From positions 1 through 22,161 of the forward strand of contig QNDV01000002.1 of assembly GCA_003646045.1 (NCBI GenBank): 22,161 bases of DNA, read 5' to 3'. Each line of letters begins with the position of its first letter. Position 1 is the stretch's first letter. Positions 19,583 to 22,161 of this stretch are shown piece by piece. The stretch comes from a bacterium (lineage in GTDB: Bacteria > Krumholzibacteriota > Krumholzibacteria > LZORAL124-64-63). The position numbers and the translations under genes are program-made. The notes beneath the pieces were generated by a model. That model was not told the DNA's origin. It ran no database searches and worked only from the letters and a program-made list of their open reading frames with translations.

Positions 19583-22161
19583 ATGACACGTTGCCTGGCA
19601 TTGCTGATCCTGCTGGCGGGAGCTGTTCCCGCCGTCGCCGCCGACTGGGTATCGCCGCGGGGGTTGCCGCCGGGTCCGCCACGCATCGAGACGTCGGTGG
19701 AGGCGCCGGGCCGCACGCGGGTGACGGTGGATGTACCGGGGTTCTTTACCGCCGAACAGGAAATCGAGGGACGTGTTTTCGCCCGCGTCGGCGTACCCGG
19801 TACCTGGCCCACCCTGGAAGCAGGACATCCCGAACTGCCCCGGCTGACCCTGCAACTGCGCCTGCCGTCCGCGGGTACTCCCCGTCTGAGGATCGTGTCC
19901 GAGTATTGGCGCGAGTTGGCCTCCGCGCCCGTGCTTCCTTCCCGTGGCAACATCCCGCGCACCATGGACCCGCTGCAAGTACCACGGGCAACCGGGCCGT
20001 CGTACGCTAGCGGCGTCTACCCCGCCGCAGGCCATAACCTGGAGCGGCCGTACCTGCTGCGTGGCGAACGGGGTGTGGGCCTGACAGTTCATCCCCTGCG
20101 CTGGGACGCGGACCGGGGTCGCCTGCTGGTGCTGGAGCGCCTCGAACTGGAAGTGGTCACCGAAGGCAGTGGCGGCGTCAATGAGCGGCGACGGGCCACG
20201 GGGCGGGACCGGGTATTCGAGATTCTGGCCACGCGGCGTTTCGCGGACCGGAAACCGGTGACCAAGTACGCCGAGGTAAACACCGGCGGCCGCATGCTGG
20301 TGGTAACGGCACCGGAATTCGAGCTGGACCTGACGGAGTTCGTCCAATGGAAACGCGAGCGGGGCCTGACGGTGGAGGTGGCTACCACCGTGCAATTGGG
20401 TGGGACGGTCGAGTCGATCTCCGCCGCGGTCGCCACCCGCTACGGTGAACCCGCGGGCCTGACCTACCTGGTGCTGGTGGGGGATATCGACCAGGTGCCC
20501 ACCCACGCCGGACTTTTCGAGGGCGCGGACAACGATACGCGCTATGCCATGGTCCAGGGCGATGACCTCTATCCCGACCTGTTCGTTTCACGGGTGTCGG
20601 CGCGGGATCGGGACGAACTGCTGGTGCAGCTGAACAAGTTTGTCCGCTACGAGCGCGATCCCGACCCTGACGGCGCCTGGTACTCACACGCAGTGGGCGT
20701 CGCGTCCATTCTGGGTGACCCCACCGATGCCGAGCGTGCCGACTGGCTGCGCGACGACCTGCTGGGCTACAACTTCACGGCGGTTGATCGTCTCTACGAG
20801 CCGTCGGCCACCGCCGCGGCCATCATCGCCGCCCTGGATGAGGGCCGCAGTTTCATGAACTACCTGGGTCACGGTTCAGGCGTCTCATGGTCCAATCCGG
20901 CTTTCGGGCTGGGTGAAGTGGCAAACCTGGCCAACGACCACCGTGTGCCCTGGATCATCGATGTGAGTTGTGCCAACGGCCGGTTCTCGTCGCCCGAGTG
21001 CTTCGCCGAAGCCTGGCTGCGCGCCGGTACCCCCGAGGCGCCCCGCGGCGCCCTCGCCATGTACAGCGCGTCGACCACCACGCCCTGGATACCGCCTACG
21101 CTGATGCAGGAGGAAACCACCGACCTGCTGGTATCCGGGCGTGCCCTGGAGATCGGTGCCCTCTGCCAGCACGGCATCATGAAGGTACTCGACAACTATC
21201 CCGGCGAAATCGGCCGACAGTTGGTGGAGCAGTACAACATCCTGGGGGATTGCTCACTGCAGGTCCGTACGCGGCGGCCACGACCGCTGGAGGTATCCCA
21301 CGCGGGAACGCTGGCGGTGGGCGTACCGGTTTTCGCGGTACAGGTGGACACGGTGGGAGCCACGGTGACCCTGACGGCGCCGGGGCGCCTGCTGGGTTCG
21401 GCTGTAACCGACGAACTGGGTCGGGCGACCATATACCTGTCCGATCCTCCTGCCGAGCCGGGCGAACTGGTGCTGACGGTGACGGGCCCGGACCTGTTGC
21501 CGCACCGGACGATGCTGCCGATAGTGCGTCCCCTCCTGGTGACGGCCACGCCGCTGGCATTGCCCGTGGGCCAAACCACCAGCCTGATTGTGGGCACCGG
21601 CGTCGCGGAATCCGTAGCCGGCCAGGTCGAGGTGACGGTGGAGGGCTGGGGTGTCGCCGGTGTGACCAGCACGGTGACGCCAGGCGGTTCAGTGGAACTG
21701 GGAGTGACCCCGGTCTACGGCGAGAACCTCTCCCTCTGGGTGCGGGATGCCACCACGGGACAGCCACTGCATCACCAGCTGTTGCCGGTCACCGGCGCGG
21801 TCGTCCTTGCGGATCCCGGTGTCCTGGCGGCGGCGCCTGCCGTCGGCATGTTCGGATCACTGGCACCCGGGACCGCGGGCGTGGTGCGGGCCTGGGCGGG
21901 TGAGCCCGGAGCCGCCCTGGGATTGCGGGGCAACGGCGTCGACACGCTGGTGGTGGCGACGGGCGATACGGTCGTCGCGCGGATCGTGCCGCTGCGACCG
22001 GGTCTGGTGCAGGCGGCGGTACTCAAGCCGGGTCGCCTGGTCCACGAAGTGGCGGTGTCGGTGGTGATGGCTCGCGGCACGCTGGCCGGCACCATCGTGC
22101 CCCTTGGGGGCGGGTCCGGTATAGGACGTGCCCGGGTCTGGATAACACGTGTGGGCGAGGA
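19583..22161 (+). CDS. Gingipain-like cysteine peptidase, C25 family (3' end missing)
   Basis: A secreted cysteine endopeptidase. 859 codons are visible and the frame is still open at the right edge. Residues 1-20 form a signal peptide (cleavage after A-V-A-A). An N-terminal propeptide-like region follows, with PELPRLTLQLRLP as in C25 propeptides. The catalytic domain starts near residue 236 (RMLVVTAPEFE), has VGDIDQVP (299-306), the active-site His430 in NYLGHGSG, and the active-site Cys463 in IDVSCANGRF. From about residue 570 on, beta-sandwich (Ig-like) segments follow, with repeated T-V/V-T-L strands. A C-terminal sorting signal, if any (T9SS type), would lie beyond the window. The start ATG 19583 has GGAG at 19573-19576. 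It is recognisable as C25 by the His and Cys motifs; the substrate is unknown. Confidence 0.9.
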   Translation, partial: MTRCLALLILLAGAVPAVAADWVSPRGLPPGPPRIETSVEAPGRTRVTVDVPGFFTAEQEIEGRVFARVGVPGTWPTLEAGHPELPRLTLQLRLPSAGTPRLRIVSEYWRELASAPVLPSRGNIPRTMDPLQVPRATGPSYASGVYPAAGHNLERPYLLRGERGVGLTVHPLRWDADRGRLLVLERLELEVVTEGSGGVNERRRATGRDRVFEILATRRFADRKPVTKYAEVNTGGRMLVVTAPEFELDLTEFVQWKRERGLTVEVATTVQLGGTVESISAAVATRYGEPAGLTYLVLVGDIDQVPTHAGLFEGADNDTRYAMVQGDDLYPDLFVSRVSARDRDELLVQLNKFVRYERDPDPDGAWYSHAVGVASILGDPTDAERADWLRDDLLGYNFTAVDRLYEPSATAAAIIAALDEGRSFMNYLGHGSGVSWSNPAFGLGEVANLANDHRVPWIIDVSCANGRFSSPECFAEAWLRAGTPEAPRGALAMYSASTTTPWIPPTLMQEETTDLLVSGRALEIGALCQHGIMKVLDNYPGEIGRQLVEQYNILGDCSLQVRTRRPRPLEVSHAGTLAVGVPVFAVQVDTVGATVTLTAPGRLLGSAVTDELGRATIYLSDPPAEPGELVLTVTGPDLLPHRTMLPIVRPLLVTATPLALPVGQTTSLIVGTGVAESVAGQVEVTVEGWGVAGVTSTVTPGGSVELGVTPVYGENLSLWVRDATTGQPLHHQLLPVTGAVVLADPGVLAAAPAVGMFGSLAPGTAGVVRAWAGEPGAALGLRGNGVDTLVVATGDTVVARIVPLRPGLVQAAVLKPGRLVHEVAVSVVMARGTLAGTIVPLGGGSGIGRARVWITRVGE

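Noticed and set aside
1..22161. Genome-wide reassignment of UGA to an amino acid
   Set aside because: Fourteen genes end in TGA at the expected family length, several with the next gene starting in the overlap.
1..22161. CRISPR arrays, tRNA or rRNA genes, insertion sequences, phage genes
   Set aside because: None seen: no regularly spaced long repeats, no transposase or integrase motifs, and no tRNA-like cloverleaf noticed. A tRNAscan or Infernal run would be decisive.

Overview
The window is a dense, high-GC stretch of a Gram-negative (diderm) bacterial chromosome. All 19 genes I can support lie on the + strand. Evidence for the cell type is an LptD-type outer-membrane LPS assembly protein, a second predicted outer-membrane barrel, a lipoprotein, several Sec signal peptides and a gingipain-like (C25) peptidase. 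That mix, with a periplasmic multihaem/UshA-like protein, suggests an uncultured FCB-type lineage (Krumholzibacteria- or Eisenbacteria-like). This placement is inference; there is no rRNA gene in the window to test it. TGA is the ordinary stop codon here: it ends 14 of the 18 genes whose ends are visible, TAG ends 4, and TAA none.

Layout. (1) 1-6875: accD (3' part), folC, a ROK sugar kinase and a 1300-residue LptD, tightly spaced like one operon for lipid, folate and envelope synthesis. (2) 6937-7328: an HU gene with its own promoter and hairpin. (3) 7381-9733: three 16-nt tandem repeats, a promoter, then a gene whose frame is interrupted by one TGA at 7750-7752 inside a conserved Cys-Gly-Cys context. 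I read this as a selenoprotein (UshA-like domain plus four c-type haem sites) with a SECIS-like hairpin just after the TGA. A secreted protein of unknown function follows. (4) 9730-10605: a DnaQ-type exonuclease, probably on a leaderless mRNA. (5) 10640-12520: a strong promoter with a perfect palindrome between its -35 and -10, driving a 59-residue Cys-motif protein, a zinc-ribbon/tudor-like protein and an outer-membrane barrel. (6) 12761-15826: a degenerate histidine kinase, a hybrid histidine kinase-receiver and a secreted beta-propeller. (7) 15838-18034: a Fur-family regulator behind a Fur-box-like site, then alanine racemase and a TerB-like protein. (8) 18237-19487: a lipoprotein and a strong terminator. 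(9) 19509-22161: a C25 peptidase running off the right edge.

The most notable item is the selenoprotein. A normal gene caller would start it late, at about 7774, losing the signal peptide and the CGU motif. The regulatory palindromes at 10648-10666 and 15870-15888 and the leaderless start at 9766 are the next most useful observations.
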